From positions 10,432,001 through 10,496,000 of the forward strand of contig LR990060.1 of NCBI GenBank assembly GCA_905147135.1: a stretch of DNA of 64,000 bases, given 5' to 3'. Shown piece after piece: positions 1 through 10,842 of this stretch. A model generated the notes under the pieces. It made no database searches. It saw only the letters and a program-made list of their open reading frames with translations, and had not been told where the DNA came from. A program made the position numbers and the translations under genes. Numbering within the stretch: the stretch's first letter is position 1; each line of letters begins with the position of its first letter. Source of the DNA: Blastobasis lacticolella (lineage: Eukaryota > Arthropoda > Insecta > Lepidoptera > Blastobasidae).

Positions 1-520
1 TGTCAACGTGACATTAATAATTTTAATATATTGCAGCGTTTTGATCCATACGCGTAGGCGCGTACAGTATGTATGTATTTTGTCATCACAAAAATCCATA
101 AGCGTTTACATATTAAGGAAATTTTAGAACACTTCAATACTAAACTAAAACAAAGAACAAACACATAAATACAATAAATCATGGACCCCAGTTCAGTATA
201 AGCTATAGCAATCTATTTTAATGCAAAATATATATTACTTTTTTAGCTAAGTAAGTTTCATTATTCAAGACACCGGTACAGCTTTACCAGTACAAGCTGT
301 AAAAGCAGTTGGTAGCTGTTATAGTTGCACTATTAATGCAAATGATATTCAATCTTACGTGGCGTTGAGTGCAATTTAAACTTTTACCAATCGCTATCTC
401 TGTAGCGCAGAGGATCCGATTCGATTGCGGAGGGAATTTTACCTGTAAAACCTCTCGCAAACGGGGATAATAACGCAGAAATCCACCTTACAGAATATCG
501 CAGCTAAATAATAAATACTC
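1..520. other. Gene-free AT-rich stretch
   Basis: No open frame, RNA gene or recognisable repeat was seen here. A LINE tail begins near 521. Confidence 0.5.
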
Positions 521-760
521 TTTTAAATAGTATTGTGTTTCTGCCGGTGAGTAAGGTTTCCAGTGCTCCATGGGGTGGGGATTTGGGGAACGTGGCTTTG
601 GCAGTGGAGTGGCATTACTTTTTGCTGCCAGAGCAACGTGTTATAGAGGTGGGCAACGCATTAGCGATACTCTTGGTGTTGCTAATGTCTATAGGCAGTG
701 GTGACCACTTTCCATCAGGTGGCCCGCTTGCCTGTTTGCCTACCGTATGACATAAAAAAA
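521..760 (+). mobile_element. LINE 3' tail, family T1 (5'-truncated)
   Basis: This block ends in the pattern GGTGACCACTTTCCATCAGG, then a pyrimidine-rich stretch, then GACATAAAAAAA. That is the typical 3' end of lepidopteran non-LTR retrotransposons. Near-identical copies lie at 30268-30484 and 63645-63890. The open frame inside it (535-750) is shared by the copies only because the DNA is shared; its product has no retrotransposon motif, so I do not call it a gene. Confidence 0.7.
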
Positions 761-816
761 ATTAAAAAAAATAGAATAGGAAACGTGCGTTCTTGCGTTT
801 CTGCAATGATGGTAAA

Positions 817-995
817 ATGGGGTTACTTTGATGGCCTGGTCTTACATTGATCACTTACTTTTCATACAAACAATGTATGCTACATGGTGACAACCCTGAC
901 AACTGACAATTCTGTAAATTAGACATATTTCCCTTAGCACTTATCAGAGAAAAGTGAATGATCAATGTAGCCCCTACATATCAAAGTAACCCCAT
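817..995. mobile_element. Palindromic MITE
   Basis: The ends are inverted repeats: ATGGGGTTACTTTGAT at the left matches ATCAAAGTAACCCCAT at the right. Pairing resumes further in (TACATTGATCA.TTACTTTTC against GAAAAGTGAATGATCAATGTA). At about 179 bp and without coding capacity, this is a foldback MITE. The superfamily is not determined and no clear target-site duplication was seen. Confidence 0.7.
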
Positions 996-1270
996 TGTAA
1001 GGTATTTGTTTTTAGAAATATTTAGTATTGTGTACTTCGTGTACTTGAAATATTCGTGTACTGTAAACAAAGATCAATAATAACGCAGCAGTGTAGAAAG
1101 GACCCGGAACGCGTTATCGCAAGAACGCATGTAGTAATATCGCTCACCTGGTTGTGAGTGGCTTAATAAATCCTGAAGACCCGGCCAAGTGGTCGTAAAA
1201 TATAGCTGTTTTCGTTAATAAAGTTGGGTAGGTGCTGTATTTTTACATTCAAATACCAATGACTAAAGAC

Positions 1271-1488
1271 TCTGTTCTGAGTTATGTAATGAAACCTGCA
1301 CATTCAGGCGACTGAATATGTAACCATGATCCAATGTGGTGAGGTTCCCCTATTAGCAGGGTCACGGACGTTAGATGGTAGTCGCTCCATTGTAATTACC
1401 TGCTCTGGCAAATTCTGGATCATGGGCAAGAAGAACCCCGAGCCTGCGCGAGAGTACAACCGGGACATTAAAGCCGAGATGACCATTA
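1271..1488 (+). mobile_element. SINE family S2, headless partial copy
   Basis: Body and tail of a tRNA-headed SINE: CTGAGTTATGTA, AACCTGCACATTCAGGCGAC, ACCATGATCCAAT, GTCACGG, then the tail CGGGACATTAAAGCC.AGATGA. The tRNA-like head is missing. Fuller copies lie at 7378-7720, 26797-27159 and 63022-63383. Confidence 0.7.
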
Positions 1489-1824
1489 ATGACAATATAA
1501 ACTTCTTACCGTGAGGCTCTTGTACACAGCCGTGGATCCTAGTGAATTCGAGGGGTAGAAATGCGGACGCTGGCTGGAGCCGGGAGTAACCGCTAGGATT
1601 TTGAAATGTGTTGTTTTCAAGTATATATATACCAATGGTACCACGTGTACGCTCACAGAGTGCTCCTAAGTTGTAGATAATGAATATGTATGTATGTATG
1701 TGTATGTATATATTTATAGATATTAATGTGTGTAAGTAGAATGAATATACTTATATATATATGCCTTTTTAGAGATAGGTAATATTGTGCACGTCCTATC
1801 GGCGTCTCATAATCACATCACGCT

Positions 1825-1943
1825 TCCAAAGGCCTGCTGGAAGAGATTTCTTTTAGAAATAAGTAGCGCCTGTTGTGCCATTTATTACTTTGCCTGTTAT
1901 TCACTATGTATTTCCTGTGCACAATAAACTGTTAAATAAATAA
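1825..1943 (+). mobile_element. LINE 3' tail, family T2
   Basis: GGCCTGCTGGAAGAGATTTC, then TTAGAAATAAGTAG, then CACAATAAACTGTTAAATAAATAA. This is a common lepidopteran LINE 3' end with an AATAAA-rich terminus. Relatives lie at 3581, 4689, 30112, 47138 and, inverted, 62045. Confidence 0.65.
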
Positions 1944-2048
1944 CTTTTTAAAGAAGGGAAATCTTCGAAATATTCCATGGACGTCAGGGGCAATGACGTG
2001 GACATGTGGGATTGCCCGAAAATGGAGGCTACCCACTGACACCCCTTT

Positions 2049-2361
2049 ATGTATCCACAGGCGGTTTTTATCGGAACACCACAGGACCTCATACATAGTT
2101 TTCGGTGTTGTGTTTTAAATAGGTCGCGAACTGTGCGGTTCCAAAGGAACTTTCTCCCACGTACACTAAGATTGTGGAATGAACTACCTGGAGAGGTTTT
2201 TTCCGAAGAGTACAATATGGAGTTCTTCAAGAAAGGAGTGAAATGGTTTTTAAGGGGTCGGCAACGTGTGGGTGATGCAAACGCCATAGGCTGCGGTGAC
2301 TGCTTACCATCAGGCAGGCAGTAAGCTTGTTTGCCCCCGGCCGTGTGGTATAAAAAGAAAT
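2049..2361 (+). pseudogene. LINE ORF2 C-terminal remnant plus 3' tail
   Basis: The frame 2049-2324 encodes residues reading FLPRTLRLWNELPGEVF followed by YNMEFFKKGVKWFL. This is the conserved C-terminal signature of many insect non-LTR retrotransposon polymerases (pattern FLPRT..LWN.LP..VF...Y....FK..V..FL). It is followed directly by a LINE tail (GGTGACTGCTTACCATCAGG, then TATAAAAAGAAA). The polymerase, endonuclease and gag-like parts are absent, so this is a 5'-truncated dead copy. A second C-terminal remnant with the same motif lies at 47590-47825. The clade is uncertain (Jockey/CR1-like). Confidence 0.7.
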
Positions 2362-2703
2362 ACATGTCATACCTAACAGTTATTAGTCGAGCGAGAACCT
2401 AACCTTATAAGCGAGTCAATGTCCCACAAACTTTTGGCAAACATCACGAGAGGCCTAGAGACGACTGGCGTAATTGCCAAGACAAACAAAGACAGATATA
2501 TTGCAAAACAAACAGGAGAAAGCGGGACGGAATATCGATATAGTGCAGATTGTAAGAATGAATATCAGACACTAAGATCTAACAATGCATAGTTATCACG
2601 TATATTTGTAGGGTACTCCTTACTTCTCGTGTACTGTCTTCTCGTGATACTTCTCGTATGTTCTCCAATCGCACTTAGGATATTTCTTAGGAATTCTTAA
2701 GAA

Positions 2704-2788
2704 GATCTTGGCGTAAATGTCCCGGCTATGCTCTCGCGCGCAAGGGCCTGGAGTCTGCCTTGACCATGATCCAGGATTTGGCAGGACA
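2704..2788 (-). mobile_element. SINE S2 fragment (inverted)
   Basis: The reverse complement carries the S2 3' part: ATCTTGGCG.TAATGTCCCGG, CTCTCGCGCGC, CTTGACCATGATCCAGGATT, TTGGCAG. It adjoins the foldback repeat that starts at 2789. Confidence 0.6.
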
Positions 2789-3014
2789 GTAGGCTAATTA
2801 GATAACTAGCTTGACAAATTATCTGATTTAAATTATTGAAATTGTTGCTTTTGAGATTACATATGATCGATTTAATAGATTCAGTTTATTGCAATGGAGT
2901 TTCTTTATCAAATGAACCCATGAAATCGATGACACGGAATCGCAAAAGTAACAATTTTAATCATTGAAATCAGAGAATGGTTGGCAACAGAGTTATGTAA
3001 TTAGCCCATCAGTA
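2789..3014. mobile_element. Foldback MITE (imperfect palindrome)
   Basis: The left arm begins GTAGGCTAATTAGATAACT and the right arm ends AGTTATGTAATTAGCCCATC. The arms stay alignable for nearly 100 bp each, with GAAATTGTTGCTTTTG facing CAAAAGTAACAATTTTAATC. A one-armed relative lies at 6226-6395 (shared TTATTGCAATGGA and GAACCCATGAAATCGATGA). Confidence 0.6.
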
Positions 3015-3580
3015 ATTATACTTACTGTTTCTGTGTAATTTTCAAAAACCGTTTAGTATTTTCGGAGAAAATAAAACCTTTTAGCATTTAACAAAAAACA
3101 TATCTGGATATCACCAGCTCGAGTTAACCCGAGCGTCGTGAATATTTATCACTCAGTCTGAATATTAATCAAGCTCCCATTATGTCATAGCTAAATACTA
3201 CTGTTGGTGAGCCGTTTAAATACTTTTGAGCCGATTTGAGCCTATAATACGAGCATGTACGGCTAGTACAAGTGTGCTCTTGAGCGCGATAAGGTAGAAA
3301 AAGCGCGATATAGATAATCAAATCACGTTTATTCAGTTTAGGCTTTTTACAAACACTCATGAATGTCGGAATCTTAAATATTAAAATAATTTTAGATAAA
3401 TAAAAATGGCGCCGGCGCCGCGGCACCACCACCACAGGCCATAAAAAAAAAAAAAGACTCTCCGCAACGCTAGCGCCGCTGATCGTCTAACTGTCACTGT
3501 GACTGTCAGTTAATGATGCCGCTCGCTCACAAATAGGTTAGGCACAGAAATAAATTGAAATTTATTTTTGAAATGTGTAA

Positions 3581-3669
3581 TGCCTGTTGTGTTAGTTATA
3601 TCTGTGTTATCTCTTTGTCTGTTTCTTTATTGTGTACTGTAGATAGATAAATAAAATAAAATAAATAAT
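3581..3669 (+). mobile_element. LINE 3' tail, T2-like
   Basis: A GCCTGTTGTG...TTATTGTGTACTGT stretch ends in repeated AAATAAAATAA. This is the same type of 3' end as the block at 1825. Confidence 0.5.
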
Positions 3670-3879
3670 GAAAATTCAGATCTGTTAAAGCAAGTATTTA
3701 AAGCTGGCGATCCAATGGCGGCACATCCGAAACACTTGATCTGAATATCAGATACAGTGCTATCAAAATGGGTTTGTTTTCTACCCAGGCGACTACTTAA
3801 CAGGCTCTAGAAAACTGGGACAGAACTGAGATTTCTATAGTGCTTTCATCTCACTGTCAACTGCTGGCATCACTCCATG

Positions 3880-4110
3880 GAAAATACATGAAAACTGTTA
3901 TGAACTCTTATATTTCGTTAAATTATAACGAGTACGACTATTTAAAGCGTTGCAGCTTCGCGTTGACCGCTTTAAAATTAGTTCTGACCGAGAGATCAAT
4001 GTCCTCTTTTGTCAATCCATTTGGCACAAACTATAGGGCGGAAACTGACAGAGTAATAGTACTGTGGCTACCTTGGACCGTATTGGATGAAGTGCGTAAA
4101 AGCTCAATCC
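3880..4110. repeat. Interspersed repeat shared with 16865-17020
   Basis: Two blocks recur near 16.9 kb. ATACATGAAAACTG with TTCGTTAAATT.TAACGA.TA occurs in the same orientation. GACCGAGAGATCAA with CAATCCATTTGGCAC.AACTAT occurs inverted. A 99-codon frame (3840-4139) crosses this repeat and has no recognisable domain, so I treat it as chance. Confidence 0.45.
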
Positions 4111-4197
4111 ATCCAATTCGGTCCAACATTGATTTTTAGTAACCAATGGCGAAAGAAACTCCTTACTTCGTAAGGAGGACGAGCTCTAGGTGATGTC

Positions 4198-4308
4198 CTG
4201 ATTGGACGACCTTGATCGTGCGACGGGAGGTTTTGAGGTCTCCTATTACGTATGGTGGACGTCGCTCGACCATGGTCGCACGGCCGTTGCCAATTAAGAC
4301 AGCGCCCT
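4198..4308. mobile_element. Short MITE, family M1
   Basis: Degenerate terminal inverted repeats: AGGTGATGTCCTGATTGG at the left against CCAATTAAGACAGCGCCCT at the right, around a GACCATGGTCGCACG core. The best-preserved relative is at 56346-56460. Others are at 27209-27318 and 46679-46783. Confidence 0.6.
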
Positions 4309-4688
4309 ATGGTTAAATAAATGGCGATGACAGATCATGAGCGTGCCGTTTTGCTATATTGTTTACTTTGGTGCTAGGGAATTTTAGTTCTTATGCAGTT
4401 TTTTTAGGGCACACACGTCGGCTATATTATATTCCAAAATGTATACACGCATTAGTTGTCAGTATACCCTGTCCGATAAAGAGGGTTGCCGTCATTGTTA
4501 GTAACAAATACAGTGATATCTTAAGTGGCAAAAACAAAGCTAACACTTCGGCTCACTTGATAAGGCCACCCATAAATGCTCTGTGAGGCCACCAAACCCT
4601 AGTAGACAGCGTTTCATCTTTATAATGCCGTGATTATCAGCGGAACTACAAAACGTCGATCTGCATTACTTATCTCATCTCTCTTCTG

Positions 4689-4804
4689 TAGGCCTGCTGG
4701 AAGAAATTTCTTTTAGAAATAAGTAGTGCCTGTTGTGTCGTCTATATGTATGATGTTTCTGTATGTATGCAATAAAATGTTAAATAAATAAAATAAATAA
4801 ATAA
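4689..4804 (+). mobile_element. LINE 3' tail, family T2
   Basis: TAGGCCTGCTGGAAGAAATT, then AGAAATAAGTAGTGCCTGTT, and an end in AATAAAATGTTAAATAAATA with AAAT repeats. Confidence 0.65.
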
Positions 4805-4859
4805 CGTTACAATAAGTATATAGCTAGGTTAGAGACAACAGCGCCACTCTTTATACCTA

Positions 4860-6090
4860 CTGAATGCTTTCTTTATTGATATTCCGACTAAAAATTTACA
4901 AATCCATAAGATAATTAAGCATTAAATGCACTTAAGATAAATTATGTCAATATCACTAAATAATAATACAACCGTCAACACAATGTAATTCACAATACTG
5001 CATCGTCCAAAATGTGGATAGTCAATGAGAGTAGTAAATAAATTATCATCAAAGAAATGGGAAAAGAAAAACCAGCAACATAACCAAAATAATCTTCATA
5101 AGTCAAATAATCGTCAAATAATAACCGTGACTATTCGAATAGCCTTCCCCAAGTAGCACTAAATGTAGAAACAGATCATAATCCTAAGATATTCGGTGAT
5201 TCTGTCAAGCAAGATGGAGTCCACCTTGTCCCCAACTATTTTCAGCATTCTATAATTAACGATACGACGGTGGTAATCTCGGGTAAAGCTTTGCATCCTG
5301 AGTGGTTGAGAAAACTAGTAAACTTACAATCTCTAGATTTTCCCCATCTCATCGAGTTTACGAGCTGTCAGTACGTGCTTAGACGGTAGATTTTGCAGCT
5401 CGCAAATTGCGGGTAGATCTCAGCACTCCAAATAGGGTAATGCGCAGTTGCTGGAGACGGTTTCCCAGGGTTTGTTAAGCCGTCGATCTCGGTTGTTGTC
5501 AATTGCTAGTTTAATGAATGGCAGCTATCTTGTCTTTTCTATCTCTAGCAGCTTACCAAAAGTGTGAAAGAGGTAGGTAGCGCACGCTAGAGCTCGCGTG
5601 GACGCGAGCGGTTTCAAGAATAGAGTGTTTGCTAAATATTGCCGGATAAATATTTCTACATTCTCGGCATCTTTTTATACAGCGACAAACCGCTGTTTTT
5701 AACCTTTAACACTAAAAGTGGATTATTATAATGTTGTGTTGGACAGAGGATACATTTTTATAAATATTATCTTGTTATTTTTTCACACAGTGAGCACGGT
5801 TAGTTGCGGTTATTGAGAGACTTCTGTTCATACATTTATCTGGCCATATATATTTTAAGTGCTACTATAATACGGTTGTACGCCTATCATATGCCTATTC
5901 TACGCTTATCATACGTCTCTTTCCCTTTGTTCCACAACAACTAGCCCTAGCCAAGGCAAATAATTAGTTAGCTATTAACCCTATAAATTCAAATAACAAA
6001 AATAATGTTTCTTTTCTGAACTCGCATTCAGCTACGCTGTGATTACAATTGTAAACAAACCAGCTCCAAACAAAGTACACAAAGTTATAA
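4860..6090. other. Gene-free stretch upstream of a candidate exon
   Basis: No repeat family recognised. A somewhat GC-richer patch near 5575-5625 could be regulatory, but nothing specific supports that. Confidence 0.35.
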
Positions 6091-6101
6091 TTCAATTCAA
6101 A

Positions 6102-6147
6102 ATGAGTCAGCAGTTGCGGGTTGGTGTTGGACAAGATAATTTTGAGC
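6102..6147 (+). CDS. Candidate first coding exon of a small unidentified gene
   Basis: An ATG in good context (TTCAAAATGAGT) opens a 15-codon frame, MSQQLRVGVGQDNFE. It runs into a textbook splice donor, GAGC|GTAAGT, leaving one codon base over (phase 1). The first downstream stretch with a strong acceptor in compatible phase is 10210-10427; the joined frame is 264 nt, 87 residues. The product matches no family I recognise and no domain is visible. A start plus consensus donor can occur by chance, so this is a hypothesis. The intron would hold a SINE, a hAT MITE and LINE tails, which is normal for lepidopteran introns. Confidence 0.35.
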
Positions 6148-6225
6148 GTAAGTTGTTAACTTTCATAAATTTATGTATGAAATAGACAGCAATGATTTGA
6201 AAGTCAATTATTTCTTATTTCGGAC

Positions 6226-6395
6226 GACCTGTAGGCTAATTACGTAAATCTGTTGCTAACATTTCTCTGTCTTCAATGACTGAAATTGTTATTTTAAAAC
6301 TGTCGATTACTCTTGATGGATTTTATAGTTTCAAGTTATTGCAATGGAACTTTATTAGCAACTGAACCCATGAAATCGATGATATTTATCACGTA
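6226..6395 (+). repeat. One-armed copy of the 2789-3014 foldback repeat
   Basis: Shares GTAGGCTAATTA, TTCAATGA.TGAAATTGTTA, TTATTGCAATGGA and GAACCCATGAAATCGATGA with the palindrome at 2789-3014. Confidence 0.55.
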
Positions 6396-6475
6396 TCACA
6401 AGCATTGCTTAGTTTGGGGCTAGATGGCGCAGTGTGAATTGTCCAAGCTTATTTAAATTTATATTTATTGATTGC
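6396..6475 (+). mobile_element. SINE S1 tail fragment
   Basis: Contains CAAGCATTGCTTAGTTTGGG and GCTAGATGGCGC.GTGTGAAT followed by TATTTA runs. This is the 3' part of SINE S1 (fuller copies at 44392, 45053 and 47988). Confidence 0.6.
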
Positions 6476-6479
6476 TGAC

Positions 6480-6650
6480 GCCAGACAACAATGATTTCAT
6501 TGTTATATTCTGGTTTGAAGGTTGGTAGTACTTTTAATATATCTTAGTCCTCACAGTGACGGCCCTCATCTGTGTTTCTTCATTTTCGTTACACCACACC
6601 CAAGTGCAAGAACCGTAGATGTTACGCTAACCGCTTCCTCATACCTAATT
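6480..6650 (+). mobile_element. LINE 3' region fragment, family T4
   Basis: Aligns to 60745-61017 through GACA.CAACAATG.TT.CATTGTT, TTCTGGTTTGAA, TATCTTAGTCCT.ACAGTGAC and GCAAGAACCGTAGATGTTA. The same family is inverted at 25775-25925 and 45313-45465. Confidence 0.5.
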
Positions 6651-7286
6651 GCCACACTAGGGTATTTCCTAATACCCTAATTCTCCACAACGTTTATTTG
6701 TCAGCTGACGGAAAGCCGTCGAGCATAATGGTTAACCACAATACGGTATTCCCGTGAGCCGTTATTCCGTGATAAGACATCTAATTTGCTTACCAACGTT
6801 GGGGTTATTATGTGAATCTGTCACTCTGTCGTTATCGTATCGTATTTGTGTGTTTGTAACGGGGGTGGAATAGGATTTGCGTTGCGTTGCGCGACAAAAT
6901 TATGTCTCACATTTTAGGGGTATGTTACGGGTTTCCTACCGCGTACTTCAGATTGATGAGTAGTTAAAAATATAGTTAAAAAAGAATGATGTCTGTTACT
7001 AATAGATATAATAAAAAGTAAATAATTGTGAGTTTGTTTGTTAGAGGTAATTTTCTGAACTACTCCTGAACTACTGCTTCTCACGCTATAACATCTCAAA
7101 TTCGAAATATTCTCTAGCCAAATAACTGTATTAAAACGTCACTGAAATTGATCTTCGACAATTTTATACGACTGTCAAAGATAGTTGAGAAAATATTTTT
7201 TGGCCGCAAAAAACATTTCGCTGTCATTATTAATGGAGATGTGGCTAGAAATAATGTTGAATTCGAAATGTCACAGCGTGAGAAAA

Positions 7287-7322
7287 AGGCCCCTGAACTG
7301 ATTTTGTTCGGTTCAGGGGCCT
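7287..7322. repeat. Perfect 12-bp hairpin
   Basis: AGGCCCCTGAAC (7287-7298) pairs perfectly with GTTCAGGGGCCT (7311-7322) across a 12-nt loop. No host element was recognised. It could be the centre of an old foldback element. Confidence 0.6.
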
Positions 7323-7377
7323 AAAAGGGGCTGAAAATTCTTTCACTCATTGGACGCGACATTATTCCCGAATGAGG

Positions 7378-7720
7378 GAGCGTCGCTGGCCGAGCGGTTA
7401 GGGTATCCGCCTCGTAAGCGAGAGGTACCGGATTCAAATCCCGCTGCGGCCATTTACTAATTACTCTTTTCTAAGTAATGTACATAAGTTGAATACTAAC
7501 CGCTCTTATGGTGAGGGACAATATCGTGATGGAACCTGCCAATTCAGGCAACTGAATTGGTTACCATGATCCAATCTAGTCATATTTCCATGGTAGCAAG
7601 GCCACGGAGGTCAGATGGCAGTCGCTCCACTGTTTGATCTGCGAAATCCTGGATCATGGTCAAGGCGGACCCCGGGCCCTCGTGCTCTAGAGCACAACCG
7701 GCCAACGCCAAGATGATTTA
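7378..7720 (+). mobile_element. SINE family S2, near full length
   Basis: The tRNA-like head (7378-7455) shows an A-box-like TGGCCGAGCGGTTAGG and a B-box-like GGATTCAAATCC, the signals of an internal pol III promoter. The body carries ATCGTGATGGAACCTGCC, ACCATGATCCAATCTAGTCA, CACGGAGGTCAGATGGCAGT and CCTGGATCATGGTCAAGGCG. The tail is ACGCCAAGATGAT. The ends of the head do not pair as a proper acceptor stem, so this is a SINE and not a tRNA gene. Confidence 0.8.
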
Positions 7721-7739
7721 TTGAAAGCGTCATTATTCC

Positions 7740-8600
7740 CGAGTGGCAAGTAATTCTATTTCAAGCGATCATGCTCCGCGTCCCCACTCCGCGCTCGTTT
7801 AACGCGACTTCGGCGCTTTAAAAGGAGCACGTGAAGCATTTGTAATCGCAAGGTTCTCGATGAAATTATAATTGTTTTGAGTAAATTGTATTATTTGGCT
7901 TACGTTATCGACCCTTAGAGAATTCTAATGAAAACAAGAGTAGGTTGTATGTATACAACGAAATCTTTAAAATGTTTCGGGATTTTAACATTTTAGGAAT
8001 TTAACTTTCTGTTCCTGGACGGAAATCTTTTGCAGAAACCTTTCTCGACGAGATTGTTCAGTTGTTTTTTTGGGGAAAAATGTAACCTTATCCTCGCGCC
8101 AATCCAAGACTACACACAAGCCGGACAGCTCCACTTGTGTGATGCGTGTATGGTAGAAAATTGACAGGTCGAAGTTCGACTATTTCTACCAACATCTACA
8201 TTGACTCCGATTGTGTAGGATCATCCGCCAATCCGCCTCCTTTGTACTCCGAAAGTACGTGAATTGTCTATGTACCAAGAATTTCTACCACAAACAGCTT
8301 ATGTCAGATAACGTTAGCTTATGTCAAATCCCATACATTTTTTCTACCACAAACGATTGTAGATTAACGAAACCTCTTGGCTAAGGCAGCAGAAAACGCT
8401 ACTGGACAAAGGCTGCTTTTTAAAAAAAATAATAATAATATCGGGGATAGTTAAATGTTTACAGAAGTAAGAACTGCGCACAGGTGAAAACCGCAGGAGA
8501 CTACTTGTAAACTATATTTAGAGAGAAAAGGGGAGAGAGAAATCGATCACGAATCCATAGAGAAGCGATAGACAACAGGACTAGGACTAGGACTATCTAC
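7740..8600. other. Gene-free stretch
   Basis: Repeated TTTCTACCA(C/A) words (near 8205, 8281 and 8342) suggest an old local repeat. No coding or RNA feature was recognised. Confidence 0.35.
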
Positions 8601-8623
8601 ATACACATAGACTCATCAATTTG

Positions 8624-8827
8624 TAGTGTCCGACCGAAAGTCAATATCTGGCAGAAGAAGTAGGTTTAAAAGTTCTAAGAAAGATGATAAAAGAAATCAC
8701 CTTGCAATAATATTTGTCAAAAATAATAAAACCCACATTCGGCGAAAACTTCGGCTTCGACCGGGTTTCGGTGAAGGCAGTTTTTTTGGCCAAAGGTGAC
8801 TGAAGCCGAAGCTTCTGTCGGACACTA
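8624..8827. mobile_element. hAT-type MITE
   Basis: Inverted ends: TAGTGTCCGACCGAA at the left and TTCTGTCGGACACTA at the right. The subterminal repeats are rich in TTCGGC, as is usual for hAT elements. The flanking octamers are TCAATTTG and TCAATGTG, an 8-bp duplication with one mismatch, which is the hAT hallmark. It is 204 bp long and has no transposase. Confidence 0.75.
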
Positions 8828-9469
8828 TCAATGTGCAATAAGTGGCAAATAACAGAAATCGACAAACGTTACACGACAACGACACGAATACGGAACGAAA
8901 AGGAACTAATTCTTAAGATTACAAACGTTGAAAGAACTGTATAATTTTCTGTTTAAATAAAATTTAAACGAATGACCTTAATTAAGAGATATCACGGGGT
9001 CACAAAGTAGACCCCCAGGGGCCTAAACTACCTTACTAAAACAGCGCCCCTGTTTGTCAGTCCTAACAAATTTAGAGGCCGTAGCTGCCATGATTGATCC
9101 CTTGGGCTGCTGGAGTGAATGAATGAACGATGGCGTGAATGAGAAAACGAATGAACCGTCGTGAAGTATTCCATTTGCTTCAACTCGATGACTAATTCGA
9201 TTTATATCGAGTTTTTCTTGTGCCTATTCTTGTGACTACATTACGCTTAAGTAAATTATGCTTGAGCGAAAGATAAAGAGAAAGAGAGTAAAACTTCCAT
9301 TAAATGATTTGGATTAATGCGAACCGAGAGGTTACTCGCGTTATTCCATTACTGAATAATGATTCTTCAGCTAGGGCTTCACCTGCGTGTAATGAAATTA
9401 ATTAGTGCGTTATTTGATATAGTACGCAGACATGGCCGGGTTTTAGCGTTAATTTGTTAGTGGCATCAA

Positions 9470-9552
9470 TACATAGTATAAAACAAAATCGTTTGTCCCT
9501 ATGTATCTATGTACGGTTTGATCTTTTAAACTACGCAACGAATTTTAATACT
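9470..9552 (-). mobile_element. Helitron-associated repeat fragment (inverted)
   Basis: The reverse complement reads ATTAAAATTCGTTGCGTAGT, then TTAAAAGATC, then a CATAG..ACAAACGATTTTGTTT end. This is the same repeat as at 25015-25190, 44155-44345 and 63470-63640. From memory, it is part of common lepidopteran Helitrons. Confidence 0.5.
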
Positions 9553-9671
9553 AGGTATTTTTAACAATAGATAGAGTGATTCAAGAAGATTTATAAGCAA
9601 GAAAAGGGTAGGTATAGGTAAAGTAGACGTACGTAAACAAAGTCGCGCCGGGTCCACTAGTTGTCACGTTT

Positions 9672-9917
9672 TTTTCTGAGTTATGTACATTAGTTGAATA
9701 CTAATCGACTCTCTTACGGTGAGGGAAAACATCGTGATGAAATGTGCGCTTTCAGGCAACTAAATGTGTAACCACGACCCAATCTGGTTCCCCTGGTAGC
9801 ACGGTCTCGAAGATCAGATGGCAGTCGCTCCACTGTAATTACATAGTCAAGGTGTGCTCGGGCCCTTATGCGCGAGAGCATAACCGGGATATTAACGCCA
9901 AGATGATTATTTATAAG
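9672..9917 (+). mobile_element. SINE S2, headless copy
   Basis: CTGAGTTATGTACATTAG, CATCGTGATGAAATGTGC, ACCACGACCCAATCTGGTTC and the tail ATATTAACGCCAAGATGATT. The middle is shortened. Confidence 0.7.
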
Positions 9918-10209
9918 CTTGTACTTTGTAGGTAGTGTGATATAGGTTTACAAAATAATTTTATAAGAATAACAACAAATATACCGATAGAGTGTGTGTA
10001 TACTATATGACACGTTATACAAATTATACGTTTTAATATAGACTAACCCTGCAGGGGTTGGGGTTGTTATTATAAATCGACCAACCCCTACATACCTACC
10101 CGCAATAGCATTACAACGCCACCGGCTCAAATGTACCCATAAAAAGGACAACAACCCGTTTTTTACCTGAATAGGCCTCACAAATGAAAATATCCTTTTG
10201 CTTTTCTAG

Positions 10210-10427
10210 GAAACTCTGGCCAATGTAACTTGGTCCTTCGTGTTCCTAGTTTTGTGTGCAAAGTTGAATCTCGTGGAGGTCTTGGAAATCTGGATCCTCG
10301 ACCGTCTGAAAGGCTCGTGATTATAGAATTGCGTTTTGTGGATTTTTTAGCTTGTTCCGAACGTCACGGTAGCTTTTGTGTTGAAGTATTTTTTCTTTCT
10401 TTAAGTAATTTGATATTAAATAGATAG
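10210..10427 (+). CDS. Candidate terminal coding exon paired with 6102-6147
   Basis: A pyrimidine-rich acceptor (CCTTTTGCTTTTCTAG|G, AG at 10208-10209) opens a frame. Joined in phase to the exon at 6102, it gives Arg, then NSGQCNLVLRVPSFVCKVES and onward to a stop at 10425-10427. AATAAA-type sequences follow near 10720. The protein has no motif I know and its C-terminal part is hydrophobic and low in complexity, so the true exon may end earlier or the model may be wrong. Support is acceptor quality and phase agreement only. Confidence 0.3.
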
Positions 10428-10842
10428 AGTCTAACAATTGTATGGCATGAAAAATGTCTATTCAAAAGTGATATTCATTTGAAAAATAAGACTGCTTTAC
10501 TGTCTAATTAGACAAGCTTGCTATTACACAGCGCTGAATAGCAAATGCTTACTCATTCAGAGTTGCCGTTACGGGTGTTTTACCCGATTTCAGGTAATAA
10601 AGGTACATCGTCCTTTATTAAATATTGTACGAGTAATTATTGCCCGTTTCAAATAGAACAATATGTCCTATTTCCATGATATCTAGCAAATCTAATAATT
10701 AACTAGCTTATAACAAAAATAAATATAAGTGTAAATCAGATTTAAATATAATTTTATGAGTAATTATTTATTCGTTTTCGGACTTTTAGTTGTATCATTC
10801 TTTCGTTTTGGTCTAACTCTTATAACACCACGCGATTTTCAA

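Noticed and set aside
535..750. 71-codon frame found again at 30248-30472 and 63660-63878
   Set aside because: The frame recurs only because the DNA is a repeated LINE 3' tail. It has no domain and is also open on the opposite strand in parts.
3840..4139. 99-codon frame
   Set aside because: It overlaps an interspersed repeat that recurs, partly inverted, at 16865-17020, and shows no motif.
7378..7455. tRNA-like sequence (also at 17331, 27085, 44392, 45053, 47988, 52603, 63022)
   Set aside because: Each is the head of a repeated SINE with a shared non-tRNA body, and the 5' and 3' ends do not form a proper acceptor stem, so none is called as a tRNA gene.
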